Shown: positions 31,965 to 43,380 of the stretch, piece by piece
How positions within the stretch are numbered: position 1 is the first letter of the stretch
Layout: each line of letters opens with the position of its first letter
From: Anastrepha obliqua
Lineage: Eukaryota > Arthropoda > Insecta > Diptera > Tephritidae
Direction of reading: 5' to 3'
Assembly: GCF_027943255.1 (NCBI RefSeq)
Contig: NC_072893.1
Coordinates: forward strand, 87,861,784 to 87,925,783
DNA: 64,000 nt
Position numbers and translations under genes: made by a program
The notes under the pieces: model-generated
What the model was told of the DNA's origin: nothing
The model's database searches: none
What the model saw: only the letters and a program-made list of their open reading frames with translations

Positions 31965-31968
31965 TTAA

Positions 31969-32536
31969 AACAAATCAGCTACCTCATTAAAACAGCTAGC
32001 TCAAAAACATTTTTCGTTAGTGATGTAAAGCTGTAGAAATAATAAATAAATGAACTCTTTACCTTGAAAATAATTATATTTTTTCTATCACTCTAAGTCT
32101 CAACAATTTAAATTTTTTTCATTAACTTTTATTTCTTCACATCCGCATACAGTGATAAACAAAAGTCGACATACATATACACTCAATTTTCGTTGGTTTG
32201 AAAGTCCAAAAAGTGCATTGGAAAATGTGTTGATATAGTTGTTTTTTGAAACATTTTTGTAATCACAATAAGTAATGAATATTCCTTTGGTGTGAAAATT
32301 CTACTTAATCCTGTGTTGTTGATACAACTGCACCCCGTTTCTGTAAGAAATCGACAAAATTGTTGATTATAATGACGTCTCATCGATTCGATCCAAATTA
32401 CTCGATTGCTCGGAAAAAAGTGTTTCTATAAACATTAATAAATATACAGCAAAAAAGTTGTGTAAGCACAGTCTAAAAAATTTGTGTTTTTGTATAGCCT
32501 AATCCGTAGTGGGACATGGCTGACTATAACTTAACA
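31969..32536. other. Non-coding stretch
   Basis: No gene. A solitary Tc1-like end-type sequence (CAGTGATAAACAAAAGTCG, near 32150) lacks a partner. Confidence 0.4.
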
Positions 32537-32538
32537 TA

Positions 32539-33281
32539 CAGGGTTTGATTGAAAAGTAATGAGCCTTATTTTTTTTTAAGCAGTTTTATTAAACCTTTTA
32601 GCTTATAAAACTAATATTCTTCAAAATAGGATCCTTGAGCGTCAATACACTGCTTGTAGCGGTCCTTCCACTGCAGGAAACATTTTTTAAACTCATCCGC
32701 CGGAATCGCGTTCAATTCGGCTGTCTCAGTTTTTTGGATCGCCTCGATGGAGTCGAAACGCCTCCCCTTCAGCTTTCTTTTCAGGCGCGGGAACAAGAAG
32801 AAGTCCGGAGGGCACAGGTCTGGGCTATAGGGAGGGTGGGGAAACACCGGAACCCCCATCTTGGCCAATGCAGAGGTGCAGAGGAAAGCGATGTGCGCCG
32901 GCGCATTGTCGTGATGAAGGGTCCAATTGTTGACGAGGTCGGGCCGAACCCGGGCGTCGCAGTTTTTCAGCCGAAGCAGCACTTTTTTGTAAAATACCGC
33001 ATTTACAGTGCTTCCTGGAGGTATAAACTCCTTGTGGACGATGCCTCGAGAGTCGAAAAAGATGATCAGCTGCATTTTCGCCACTGCAAAATCCTAACAC
33101 ACTTTTAAAACAGCTTTCACGCGCGGAGGGTCATTGACTGCACCGCTGTTCCCAGCGTACTGTGACCGGTTTATAGTGGAAGAGGAAGGTCCAACGATCA
33201 TTTTCTCCCACCAGCCGATTCAATCGATCGCTTGGCAGAAGCTCCGCGCGGGAAGGCTCATTACTTTTCAATCAAACCCTG
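32539..33281 (-). mobile_element. Mariner, internally deleted, perfect-looking ends
   Basis: 743 bp, flanked by TA (32537-32538 and 33282-33283). The ends CAGGGTTTGATTGAAAAGTA and its inverse at 33262-33281 are identical over at least 27 bp (through AATGAGCC). The interior is noticeably GC-richer than its surroundings. The N-terminal half of the transposase is deleted. Confidence 0.9.
32611..33084 (-). pseudogene. Mariner transposase C-terminal half
   Basis: 157 open codons from MAKMQLIIFFDSRGIVHKEF to CIDAQGSYFEEY. It carries the second and third catalytic aspartates, WTLHHDNAPAHIA and PPYSPDLCPPDFFLF, 34 residues apart (DD34D). The first catalytic Asp and the DNA-binding domain are missing. 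The frame begins at an internal methionine in the GRGIVHKE-like block, so it is a truncated product at best. Confidence 0.85.
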
Positions 33282-33283
33282 TA

Positions 33284-34946
33284 AATACATAAGGCTGCGA
33301 AGTCACACATTCATGCGAACATAATATACATATGTATGTATGTGCATATAAAGCAATATTAGCAAAGGTGTCATCCAAAAAATGCAGGTGTGCCCCTATG
33401 GATTAGCGAAATTTGACTTAAACTACACACGAATTATTACTGCAGATGCCACCAGTTCGCTGTGGCGTGCAGTAGACCGCCTGACAGCAACGAAATGAGC
33501 TACATACATATGTTTAGCAGCAGCCGCCGATGTCCCATGGTCAATCGATACAATACGAGTATGCAATGTGTAATACATTTCTAACTTGTTGCGCTTTAAA
33601 ACAATAACAATAACACCGAATGATACGTACAGATCAGCAAGCCAGCCGATTACATTGCATTTCGCACAATATGCACCGATGCCGACAACGGCTTCTCACA
33701 TCAATGGCCAACAACTGTGCTTCGAGTGTTTTGTCGCACCCAGCCATTGTCCACCTCCATTAGTAATCTGCCATCCACAGGCCATTTTCCAGTGTCCTGC
33801 CATTATGTGCAAAGTGTCCAGCTGAGTGATGGTACTTGAACTAGTGCTCAGCGACCCTTGAAAGACAATAGTATTTGCTTAATAACCACTCGAGTTTGCA
33901 AGGCGTAGAGAATCACATAACGTCGCCGAACAATAAACACAATTGAAATCGCTGCGGGTGCACCAGTAATTGACTAGAGCGACAACGACGATGACGACGC
34001 CTTTGAAAATATTGAAGATCACGACGAAGAAGGGAAGACCAACAAACCCGCAATTCAAAAAGGAAAAGAAAAAGAACATAGATAGGGCAACAATTGAGCC
34101 GATCGTAGTAACAGATCGTGTAAATGCAACACGGCAATTCCAGTGAAATTTTCAAGGAGCATGAATCAAAGGTGAGCTGCTACGAAGTGAGCAATTGTAC
34201 TACCTGTCAGCTCTAGCGCTTGGGAAATTACGGTACAACCAACCATAGTGTAAGCAAGCGTTAAAGAAGAATGGACCAACATATGTACGAGTATGTAACT
34301 ATGTATAAACAAATGTAAAAAAGTAACAACAACAGTATGTTGCGATGGTTTTCCGAGTAAACGCCTAGAAAAACAAGTCAATATGCAGTCATAAATACTG
34401 GAAGGTACAACACACACACTAGCTCATACTATGTAGTACTTACATACACACATACATTCGTACATACATTCATGCAACGTGGTTATCTCCCTGCTAGGTA
34501 CTCGAAAGATAGTAAGGACATTTTCGGCGAAACAAAACAAAAGCCGCCAGAATTCTACGAAGTTATTGTTAGACGGAGAAGCGCCACAGTAATTGCAGAT
34601 GCATTCTCAATTCATTTGCGTGTGAAAAAACCATTCGCACGAATGAAACTCTAAAATACGTAAAGGGTGTGTAAAATCTTGATGCACTAAGAAGTTTGTA
34701 ATCGTCCTCACACACGTCCATTGTTATGTAGGTAAGAGGATTTTGTGTTTTGTGCCAAGGTCTGCTTGTGTGAATACCATTTTCAGTGATAGCAAAGAAC
34801 AATGGCCAGCAATGGAATATTGTGAAACATTACTCGCCTTTGATTTTGAAATTAGTTTTATAAATATTGCAGTAAAGTAAAAACGGTTAGAATTTAGGAA
34901 GGGTTAAAGCGTAATTATTTTTGGTTGGTCCCAGAAGCATCAATGA
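33284..34946. other. Non-repetitive DNA, no supported gene
   Basis: Mixed-composition sequence without transposon signature. Open frames are short and without domains. TATG/CATA microsatellites at 33328-33350 and 34430-34470. It may be intergenic or intronic host DNA. Confidence 0.45.
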
Positions 34947-34948
34947 TA

Positions 34949-35846
34949 CAGGGTGGGCCATATAGCGTTTGCTTTGTGAACCACCTATTTTTTTGAGAAT
35001 GGTAACACAAATGACATGTCCAATGTGTTCATAATTTACTTAAAGGTTTGACATTTAGGAAATGGGACGCTATACGCTTGAACAAAATTGGGAAATATTG
35101 AAAACCTATTTCCAAAGTGGTGAGTCTTCTTCTTCTTTTCTCATTTTCACACCGGTGGCTACGTCAATAAGCAAAATTGTCGGATTTGGGGCTCAGAAAA
35201 TCCACACGTTACTGTAGAGAAACAAATGCATCCACAACGAGTCACTGTTTGGTGCGGTTTTTGGTCTGGCGGCATCATCGGGCCATTTTTTTTTTCGAAA
35301 ATGAGCGAGGAACCGCGGTTACAGTAAATCGCGCGCGGGTCCGTGACATGCTCAACGAGTTGTTTCCAAAAATTGAAGAGGATGACATGTACGACATTTG
35401 GTTTCAACAGGACGGTGCAACTTGTCACACTGCCAAAGTTACGCTCGAACTTTTGGCTACCGTTTTTGAAAACCGAATAATTAGCCGAAATTCCGATATC
35501 AATTGGTCGCCTCGGAGCTGTGATTTAAGCCCGTTGGACTATTTTTTGTGGGGAGCCGTTAAGGACAAATACTATGCGAACCATCCAGAGACGATGGATG
35601 CTTTAAAACACGAAATCGAAGTTGCCATTCATGAAATTGGAGCCCAAACAATCGAAAATGTGCTTAAAAATTGGGTTGATCGAATGGCCTACTGTAAAAC
35701 CAGTCGTGGCAGTCATTTGAACGATATTATTTTTCATTCATAAATGACAATGTTCAATCTTCAAAATAAAAAAAAATGTTTGAAAAAATATTGATTAGTT
35801 TTTTTTATAGCCGATTCAAAAAGCAAATTTTACATGGCCCACCCTA
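34949..35846 (+). mobile_element. DD41D mariner, internally deleted copy B
   Basis: 898 bp, flanked by TA (34947-34948 and 35847-35848). Left end CAGGGTGGGCCATATAGCGT; the right end read inversely is TAGGGTGGGCCATGTAAAAT. The N-terminus MGRYTLEQNWEILKTYFQSG is followed by a TTC repeat, then a deletion joins it to [24 protein letters not shown] sequence (first catalytic Asp lost). [18 protein letters not shown] follows, then a frameshift in a T tract. 35300-35743 then reads open through WFQQDGATCHTAKV and CDLSPLDYFLWGAV to a normal C-terminus. Confidence 0.9.
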
Positions 35847-35954
35847 TAGAAGGCATTTTGTTAATAAAAGACTAATGCGACCATTTGGCCCGGGACTAGA
35901 AGCCCATAATGGACATGAAACGTCAATTAGTAAAAATATTTTTCTTTCATAAAG

Positions 35955-36065
35955 CAGTTGCTCCCTCACTCCTTCGAGTGCATATTTGCCAAGAAAACTT
36001 CTCTAAAATATCCTCAGCCGTTCGAAGGTGACACAGAACTCCAGGCTGCTCCATTTGTGAATCGT
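35955..36065 (+). mobile_element. Very old SINE fragment (tentative)
   Basis: Shows the SINE family order with heavy divergence: TCGAGTGCATATTTGCCAAG (family CCGAGTGTATTTCTGCCATG), AAAATATCCTCAGCCGTTCG, and CTCCATTTGTGAAT. Confidence 0.35.
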
Positions 36066-36849
36066 ATTTCTGATCAATAGCCCGTTTCTGTAACTAACAA
36101 GTTCTGTAGAAAAATGAGTCGAATTGAGCGACAACCGTGGTAGCGAAATGCCGTGTTGCGTTCCATTTCGGTATGCATACTCGATTGAAAGGGTTTCTCT
36201 AACCAAATGAAATGAAATATTATCGACCTTGAGGTGGTGACAACACACATTTGGTTTGTGTGGTTTTACTTTTTGCTTCTTAGTTTAACGAAAGGGTCAC
36301 ATCAGTCCCAGATCTTACTTGACATTTAATTAATTCGTATTACCAAAGAAATAATCTATAGGATCGCAATGCAGATGAGTATTACCGAGGCCAGGTTCGA
36401 GTATCAGCTTTTAAATAACTTTAATTACTTGTAAATAACCTTAATTACTTGTAATATGTACGTATATATATATATATCTCAACAATCCATAGCTATTCTT
36501 AACTCCTCGATTCGATCGCGATAAAATCAGGTATTTATGTTCAGCAGCGAGTAATAATTCTTTTTAAATAAAGTACCAAACTAATCTAACCACTCTGTGC
36601 CGATTATCGAACACCTACAAATTTATTATTGTTATTGTTGTTCATAAAATTTTTACCACTCAAATGTGATTCAAATACTCACTCGATTTGATGAAAATGA
36701 CGTTGCTCTAGTTATTGCACGAAGCTGTCTATTTACGCTAAGCGCTCTAATGAGCGACGCTCTTAAAACAATAGCAATGCTGGTCTGAGTGTCACTGCTG
36801 AAAAAACGGATCATGGACCTTACCTACGTTCGACGGAGTCTCGCTATTG
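36066..36849. other. Non-coding stretch
   Basis: No gene recognised. A tandem pair of TTAATTACTTGTAA blocks near 36420-36455 and TATATA near 36465. Confidence 0.4.
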
Positions 36850-37426
36850 CTGAATTCTTGCACGAAATACCCAGAAGAAAAAGTAGGCAATAAATGGACA
36901 TGGAAAGAGGGGAAGACGGTGAAGAAGGGCGAGAGGGTGGAGAAGGTACCAAATGCTTTATATGCATGTAAAAGAGTGTTTGAAGCTCATGGGGTCTCTC
37001 ACCTGCTCTTATGCACTGATGTTACACTGCAATTACTGTATGTCATATTGGTATGGTGGAAGTCGGTTAGGAAGAAAAAATATCTGAAGCCATTGGGAAA
37101 AGTTCAGCGACTCTCCGCGCTTTGCATTACAGGAGCTATGAAATCAACTCCAACGGCAGCTCTTTAGGCTATCCTCAACCTAACACCAAATGTCTTTGCG
37201 GAAAATCGGGCGGCAAACTCGGCTCTGAGGCTATAAACAACCGATCAGCTTACCTCTAGAACCTTCGCGCACAGCTCTATTATTGGAAATGACACGGTTC
37301 ATTCCGACTATTTGGTTCCAGTTACGAGTTTCGGAAAACCGCTAAATACAGTTATCGGAAAAGTAGCACCATTAATGTATTTACCAATGGATCAAAAATG
37401 GAAGGGGGAGTTGGCGTTGGCATATA

Positions 37427-38695
37427 TTAGATTGAGGAATAATTTTATAGCGTTTTTACCGAAGATGTATTTAAACAAAAAACAATAATTATATTAATAA
37501 ATTAATCAATTATATATGTATTCGCCGTTGCTGTTTACAACCTCTTCCCATTCTCGACAAATTTGTTGATACCGCTTCGCCAAAAACCGCCTGGTCTGAA
37601 GTCAAAAAAGTTGTTGAGACAGTTTTTAAGGACCTCTTTGTTATCGAAAGTAACGCCCTTAAAGTGGTTTGACAGGGAGTGGAAAATATGGTATTCGATC
37701 GGTGCAAGGTCCAGAGAATACAACGGATGCTGAGGGACCTCCCACTCGAGCTCTTGGAGTGTGGCTTTGACGACTTGTGCAATATGGGCCCTAGCGTTGT
37801 CGTGAAGGAGTATGGTCTGGCCATGTCGATCAGGTCTTCTCAGTGAAATAGTCTCATTCACGCGGTGTAGGTGGGCAATGTAGAGCTTCTTGTTGACCGT
37901 GGCATTCTTTTCGAGGATTTTCGAGTGCACCATGCCCTCCCAGTTCCACCAAACACATATCATCATCTTCTTTGGATAAAAATCGGGCATGACTCTCGGC
38001 TTTGGCGTATCTCCTGAAGCCACCCACTCCTTTGTTTTGCTTCATATTGATGTAAAGGCACCATTTCTCATCTTACGGGACGATTCAGTACAAAAATCGC
38101 TGTTTATGACCGCGAGTTGCTCGATGGCGGGTGAGACGTTGAGAAGCAATTTGAAGGCCACTTTCTTTGTTTTTTTCGTTGAGCTCGTGAGGCACGTAGA
38201 CTCCCAACTTTTCGGTAAATCCCATTGAATGAAGGTGATTGAGAATCGTTTTATGATCGCAGTTCATTTTTTCCGCCGTTTCACGGCTCGTTTGGTGACC
38301 GTTCTCCTTCAAAAGTGATTTGGCACGTTCTTCATCGAATTCAGAATGCCTTCCACTGCGAGATGTATCATCGACGTCAAAGTCGGCATTTTTGAACTTT
38401 GCAAGCCATTTCCGTGCTGTAGACTCGCCTATGACACCTTCTCCATACACGTCGCAAATGTGCCGGGCTGTTTCGGCAGCTTTTTGACCTCGATGAAAAT
38501 TAAAGAAGAGCAGGTGTCGAAAGCATTGATTTTTGCCTTCTGGGAATTCCAAATAACTCAAAAATGCAATTAACTTAGTTTTTTAGAGCCGAAAGAGTTC
38601 TATCGAATGAATACTCAGCCTTTGCCAAACAGCAAACGTATCGCTGTAAAATGAAAGAAAATATAAAAACGCCATGAACTTATTCCCCAACACAA
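37427..38695 (-). mobile_element. Mariner inserted into the LINE
   Basis: 1,269 bp, flanked by TA (37425-37426 and 38696-38697). Inverted ends TTAGATTGAGGAATAATTTT and TTGTGTTGGGGAATAAGTTC continue with a shared GCGTTTTTA. This is the normal length of a complete mariner. The transposase is on the minus strand with two frame shifts. Confidence 0.88.
37510..38561 (-). pseudogene. Mariner transposase with D-to-E change at third catalytic site
   Basis: Starts near 38560. HTH regions: HLLFFNFHRGQKAAETARHI and VIGESTARKWLAKFKNADFD, then GRHSEFDEERAKSLLKENG. The frame shifts near 38090 (SQRLTRHRATRGHKQRFLY should run into the GDEKW block) and again near 37990. The catalytic half is open from 38023: MMICVWWNWEGMVHSKILEK, then TILLHDNARAHIAQVVKATL (second Asp), and LYSLDLAPIEYHIF, where mariner normally has SPDLAPSDYHLF. 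The third catalytic Asp is therefore Glu, with the 34-residue spacing retained. Not functional as it stands. Confidence 0.85.
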
Positions 38696-39480
38696 TATTT
38701 GGCCGAATTAAGCAACAAAAAGCCTTTTAAGCTCGCTAACTATTGCACTGTGCTTCAAGCGGAGGTCTTTGCTGTACAGAAAGTAGCAGAGCTTATATGT
38801 ACAGAAGCAACAATTAACTGAGCAGCGATTAAATGCTGCTGTCTATCTTCCAAAAATGTTCATGAATGCATGGAAGCACTTAACAAGCTTACTCGCAATC
38901 GCAGGCTTTGTGTCTATTGGGTTCCGGGGCATAAAGGCATAGAGGGAAATGAGATAGTGGACGAAATAGCTAAAGAAAGCGCGAGACTTACAGGGGATCA
39001 AATAAGTCAAGTACTTAAACCCCTGCGCACAATTCAAAAAGAACTAGAGAAATGCATGTTGAGAAAGGCGAAAGGCAGATGGCGTAGTTTAACCAATTGC
39101 AAAGTTGCTAGCATCATGTGTAAGCGCGCATACGATGATAGATATACTGAATCGGTTATATCGGTAGAAGGAACTGTAGATCTTTAGTTGCTGTACTAAC
39201 AGGACACTGCCTAGTTGCAGCGCATGCTCACTAGCTAAGTCTACAATAACTCTTAATGATGCTTGCAGGAAATGCAATGAGCCGGGTATAAAAGAAACTC
39301 TGGAGAATCTTCTATGGTGCTGTCTGGCTCACTTGAAAACTAGACTATGCTATCAGTATGCTCTCAGTTTGAAAGACTAGAATATATTTCTGAACTGGAG
39401 CTTGAGTGACTCAGTATCGCTATGGACCAAAATGGTCTCCGCATGGCTTCGGCCCGACAATATAACCTAACCTAATTGTG

Positions 39481-39669
39481 AAATGAAGGCACATGTGATA
39501 ATTCAAGTTCGGTGAACGCAGTTAGGTACAATCTATTATAAACATACTGATTTGCGCCAAGAAGGGATAATAGGTAGGTATATAGGTGAAATAGTTGAAG
39601 TGCCGGTCTGGCACTCCTCAGGTAGCATTAAAGCGCCGTTTTGATACCACTATGAGACCTCCAACAGGC
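39481..39669. other. Junction between two LINE copies
   Basis: Short non-coding stretch, probably untranslated tails of the adjoining LINE fragments; tandem ATAGGTAGGTATATAGGTG near 39570. Confidence 0.4.
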
Positions 39670-40420
39670 AGATATCTACAGCCAGCTAGAGCTGGTGATA
39701 TAATAGAGGCGACCCAGTGACCTTTGTCGTCTAGCTGCCAAACGTGGACATTTACAGAGAAAACGCTCTGCAGTCTCTTTCTCTGAAATGTCCCCACAGC
39801 TTATGCAATGGAGGCTAAATTGCAACCCTAGCCGATCGTCCAGTGACCGGTAAACACAGCTATGAGTTTGGAAATTGAATGGCGAGGAGTCCAAAGGACT
39901 TTCTGAGTCTTTCGTATATCGTAATGGGGCCAAAGGATTTTTGGAATTGTACATGAAGAAATGGAGTTCCATCTTTTCTGCGTTTTCCTGAGAAATAATT
40001 TGTGCAATTGCCCTTTAACAACCGTCTGGGGGATGCCGATGACCGAGTAAGAGGTCTCTGATGCCAATTTAGTCCCCTTCTTGGCAAGCTCATCAGCAAT
40101 TTCATTTCCCTCTATGCTCCTATGTCCTGGACCCCAGATCAGAGAAATGCTACCTCCTTTCAAGAGTTTACTAATTTCGTTCTGCACCATGGCGTCGTCA
40201 GAGCCTTAATCTCGGCTTGACTATCGGAGAAAATATTAATATCTCCCTCGCTCCCGCGTTCCCTAAGCATTTTGCATGCCTGCAGGATCACAAAGACTTC
40301 TGCTTGAAAAGCCTAGCAGTGTTCGGCAGTTTAAAGGAGATAGATAAATCGGCTAATTTAGAGAAAACCTCTGCTCCGACTCCCGATTCCATCTTGGAAC
40401 CGTCAGTGAAGACAGAGTGA
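39670..40420 (-). pseudogene. I-type LINE, RNase H and C-terminal zinc region
   Basis: On the minus strand, from 40415 downward: TDGSKMESGVGAEVFSKLAD (RNase H start), LSISFKLPNTARLF, the DSQAEIKAL segment (about 40215), then VQNEISKLLKGGSISLIWGP, GHRSIEGNEIADELAKKGTK, LHKLFLRKTQKRWNSISSC, HSISKLIAVFTGHW and a Cys-His block (CGDISEKETAERFLCKCP, 39760-39800) ending in LGRLYYITSSSWL. It has the same architecture as 36850-39480 and 41871-43380. One stop and one frame shift are visible. Confidence 0.78.
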
Positions 40421-40429
40421 TAATACGAA

Positions 40430-40940
40430 ATGTAGCAAATTAATTTACGAACAAAAATTTATTAAATACCTTCACAAGAGTTTCTCTCTAAATTTACGAT
40501 TCCAAATTTGCACCCCTTATTCCTCCCTGAAAGCACCCTATGTAATCAGCACCGTTGTTGAAGCTTCTTCTCTTCTACGCCGCCATGATGAGTACTATTC
40601 AGGTGTGGCTTTATCTTGGGGGACAAGAAGAATTTGCCGTGGACGATATTGGGGCTATAGGTGCGGTAACTTTGAAATCCCTTTTTCGCCAGAAACTCTT
40701 TCACAATTAGCGAGGCCGGTATGTCGTAGTACAAGATTTAAACGTTCCTGATGAGCTCGGACCAAAAACGGAAAATGCATGCCCGCATCCATTCCAGCAA
40801 ATCAACATAGAACTGCCCAGTTACTATCTATCCGGCACAAATATATTCACAAAAAATGATCAATATTGCCTTAAAACATGACATTCTCGCTTTTGATAGC
40901 TACTCCATTTCTTTTACCACCCACTATGCAAGTCCCATTT
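40430..40940 (-). pseudogene. Mariner-like relic, C-terminal part
   Basis: On the minus strand, ASLIVKEFLAKKGFQSYRTY followed by SPNIVHGKFFLSPKIKPHLN and STHHGGVEEKKLQQ resembles the segment after the second catalytic Asp through PPYSPDLAPSDFFLFPKIK in Tc1/mariner relatives. Heavily degraded, no ends. Confidence 0.5.
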
Positions 40941-40965
40941 CCATTGATTGTCTGACTCATTCTTC

Positions 40966-41375
40966 TTCTCCTTCTTAATTGGTGCGATAACCGCTTACGC
41001 GATTTTGGTCGAGTTTAACAAAGCGCATCAGTCATTTCTTTCTCGTGCTAACTAACTTGTACACACCAAGTGAAGCCAAGTCCTTCTCCACCTGATCTTT
41101 CCAAAGTAGAGGAGGCCTTCTTCTTCCTCTGCTACCACCAGCTGGTACCGCATCGAATATTTTTAGCGCCAGAGTTTGTATCCATTCGGATGACATGACC
41201 CAGCCAACGAAGCCGCTGGATCTTTATTCGCTGCGCTATGTTTATACCGTCGTAAAGCTCATATAGCTCATTGTTCCATAGCCTACGATACTCGCCATCG
41301 CCAACGTGCAAAGCTCCGAAAATCTTTCGCAGAATCTATCTCTCAAACACTCCGAAGGACGCCTCATGGGATAGT
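40966..41375 (-). pseudogene. LINE fragment (3' end), same family as 59170-62165
   Basis: The minus strand carries the C-terminal block FERQILRKIFGALHVGDGEY-like, RRLWNNELYELYDGINIAQR, IQRLRWLGHVIRMDTN and RKKKASST, then the 3'UTR GGCGCTTTGTTAAACTCGAC-type sequence ending in AATTAAGAAGGAGAAGAAG. It aligns with 61370-62165 on plus. 5' truncated. Confidence 0.75.
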
Positions 41376-41870
41376 GCCTAGTTAGTCCAAATCAGCACTT
41401 GTTAGCAAAAGAGATTCTCCGTTGGATTTGAATACTTTTTTATTAGTTTACGTTGGCTTGAGCTACTTCCACATGGTTGGCTTTGCTTCTTATTTTCCAA
41501 ACATTACAGTAACGTCAACTTTTCTCAAACCCCCTGCACTCATCTGCTACATAAATGCAAACAAAATCCCTTAAAATTTTTGCAAGAAAACTTGCTTCTG
41601 AGCAGGTCCCGTCTGCACGCTTATGGAGAGTGGCAATCGCCGTAACCTAGCGTAACCTATGGCTAGCGTATTGCGAAATGAACTATGGTCCGCGGTGTTC
41701 AACAACTTCCTTGACATAATCATTGTTTTACATTATCTTCTTTTTTTCCATCCATTATTAAAATTAAACTTTCTCTTTTATTTGGGTTTGTTCTTTCGTT
41801 TTGATTTAATAGCCAATTTCGATACATTTCTATTAAGGGGGGCTAGGAAGGGGGTAGAATCACTAGGTTC
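41376..41870. other. Non-coding stretch
   Basis: No gene recognised; contains ATGGC/CGTAACCTAGCGTAACCTATGG tandem bits near 41640. Confidence 0.4.
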
Positions 41871-43380
41871 GTACATAGGGGTACACCGCAGGGCAGTCTC
41901 AGAGTCAACTCTGACTAAACGAAGTTGATGCTATTCACCAGAAAATACAAGCCTCCACCTTTTAAGCTTCCAAGATTAAACAGCCAGTGTCTTACTCTCT
42001 CATCGGAAGTCAAGTATCTTGGTGTAATACTTGACCCCAAGCTCCACTGGGAGCTGCACATAGAAAATCGAGTTAAGAAGGCCTATATAGCCTTCTACGC
42101 CTATAAATCTATGTTCGGCAAAAATGGGGTCTCAAGCCACGTCTTTGGATGTACAACTTAGTGGTTCTGCCAATTTTGACATACGGTTGCCTAGTCTGGT
42201 GGGTAGCTCTTCAGAAGGGCTACAACACCACTAAACTAGAGAGAGTGCAGAGAGCTGCATATGGGCATCTCTGGTGCTTGTAGAACATGTCCCACTGCTG
42301 CGCTCAACGTTATTCTGCATTTACTTCCTGTGGATCTGCAGGTTAAGTCCATTGCTGTTCAGAGTGCTATTAGGTTGAAGGAGATTGGCCTTTGGAGACA
42401 ACTTCCCGTAGGGCATAGTAGCATCTTGAAGCAGATCTCCCCTTCCTTCTCTGTTCTTCGTACTGACCTCTCCATCCGCAAACTGTGTTTTGATGGGTGT
42501 ACTAGGTCTATCTTTCCGAGCAGGCAAGATTGGAAAGAGGGGAGGATCGGCACGGATATTGATATCTCTGTTTTCACTAACGGATCCAAGATGGAGTCTG
42601 GAGTGGGAGTGGGGGTTCACTCTACACCAGCCCTGTCGTCGGCGTATTGCAGCTCTCTTCTAGTGAACTCCTGTAAAGAAGACCTCAAACATCTCGATAG
42701 AGCAAGAAACATCTCCCTTTTCTAGGTTCCGGGGCATAGGAATATAGAGAGCAATGAAATTGCTGACGAGCTTGCCAGGAAGGGGTCGACAGAACCGGTT
42801 TCAGGTGTTCCCCTCTCAGATATCGGTGTCCCTTTGTCCGTTGTTAAAGAGAAACTATACAATTTCTTCCTAAAAAAGCGCAAGACAGATGGAGATCTGT
42901 CTCATCGTGTGCTATTTCGAAAACATTATGGCCTCAATACGATGGAAACCGAACGCTTAAGGTGATGGGAATCCCCCGCCATTCAATTTTCAAACTCATT
43001 GCGGTGTTCACTGGTCACTGGGTGATCGATACTCATGGGGAGAAGCTTGGAATTCCGTACAACCCCTATTGCAGAAGCTGTGGGGATCCTGCAGAGAAAT
43101 AGACTGTTGAACACTTTCTCTGCAAATGTCCGGCTCTGGCGGCTAGGCGCTTGAGATTCCTTAGCGTGCCCTTTGGGGATGACTTGAAGAAATTCTCCAG
43201 CCTAGATCCGTTTTCTCTCCTCCACTACATCAACAGCACTGGATGGCTGTAGCTGGTTTTCTCTTCCCAAATATTTTTCTTTGCACAGGTAATGGTCCAC
43301 ATTATGGTATCAAAACCGCACGTAAGTGTTACTTGAAGTGTGCCTGTGGTATATTACTCTCGCCATCTTACCTACCTACC
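41871..43380 (+). pseudogene. I-type LINE: RT C-terminal half + RNase H
   Basis: Starts in the RT thumb/connection region: SEVKYLGVILDPKLHWELHI, ENRVKKAYIAFYAYKSMFGK. A frame shift follows, then LPILTYGCLVWW-type sequence, RVQRAAYMGISGACRTCPTA, LHLLPVDLQVKSIAVQSAIR and RNase H beginning SVFTNGSKMESGVGVGVHS (42570-42625). The middle of RNase H is deleted, and after a stop (TAG at 42722-42724) VPGHRNIESNEIADELARKG continues. The Cys-His end (CRSCGDPAE..HFLCKCPALA, 43070-43140) and FSLLHYINSTGW follow. Two other copies of this family lie just to the left. Confidence 0.8.

Larger units (their letters stand above)
36850..39480 (+). pseudogene. I-type LINE (RT end + RNase H), split by a mariner
   Basis: Left part (36850-37426): a decayed C-terminal RT region, with LGKVQRLSALCITGAMKSTP and TPTAAL followed by LNLTP, then the RNase H start VFTNGSKMEGGVGVG-like at 37380-37420 (DGS changed to NGS). 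Right part (38696-39300): the rest of RNase H, with LQAEVFAVQKVAELI and, after frame breaks, RRLCVYWVPGHKGIEGNEIV followed by DEIAKESARL. The RNase H reading order resumes exactly across the mariner at 37427-38695, so that insertion is younger. It ends near an Ala/Ser-coding zinc-finger region and untranslated tail by about 39480. Confidence 0.75.

Noticed and set aside
32150..32535. Another Tc1 element
   Set aside because: Only one end-like sequence (CAGTGATAAACAAAAGTCG); no partner end and no transposase motif nearby.
32635..33108. 157-codon plus-strand open frame
   Set aside because: Exact antisense shadow of the GC-rich mariner transposase.
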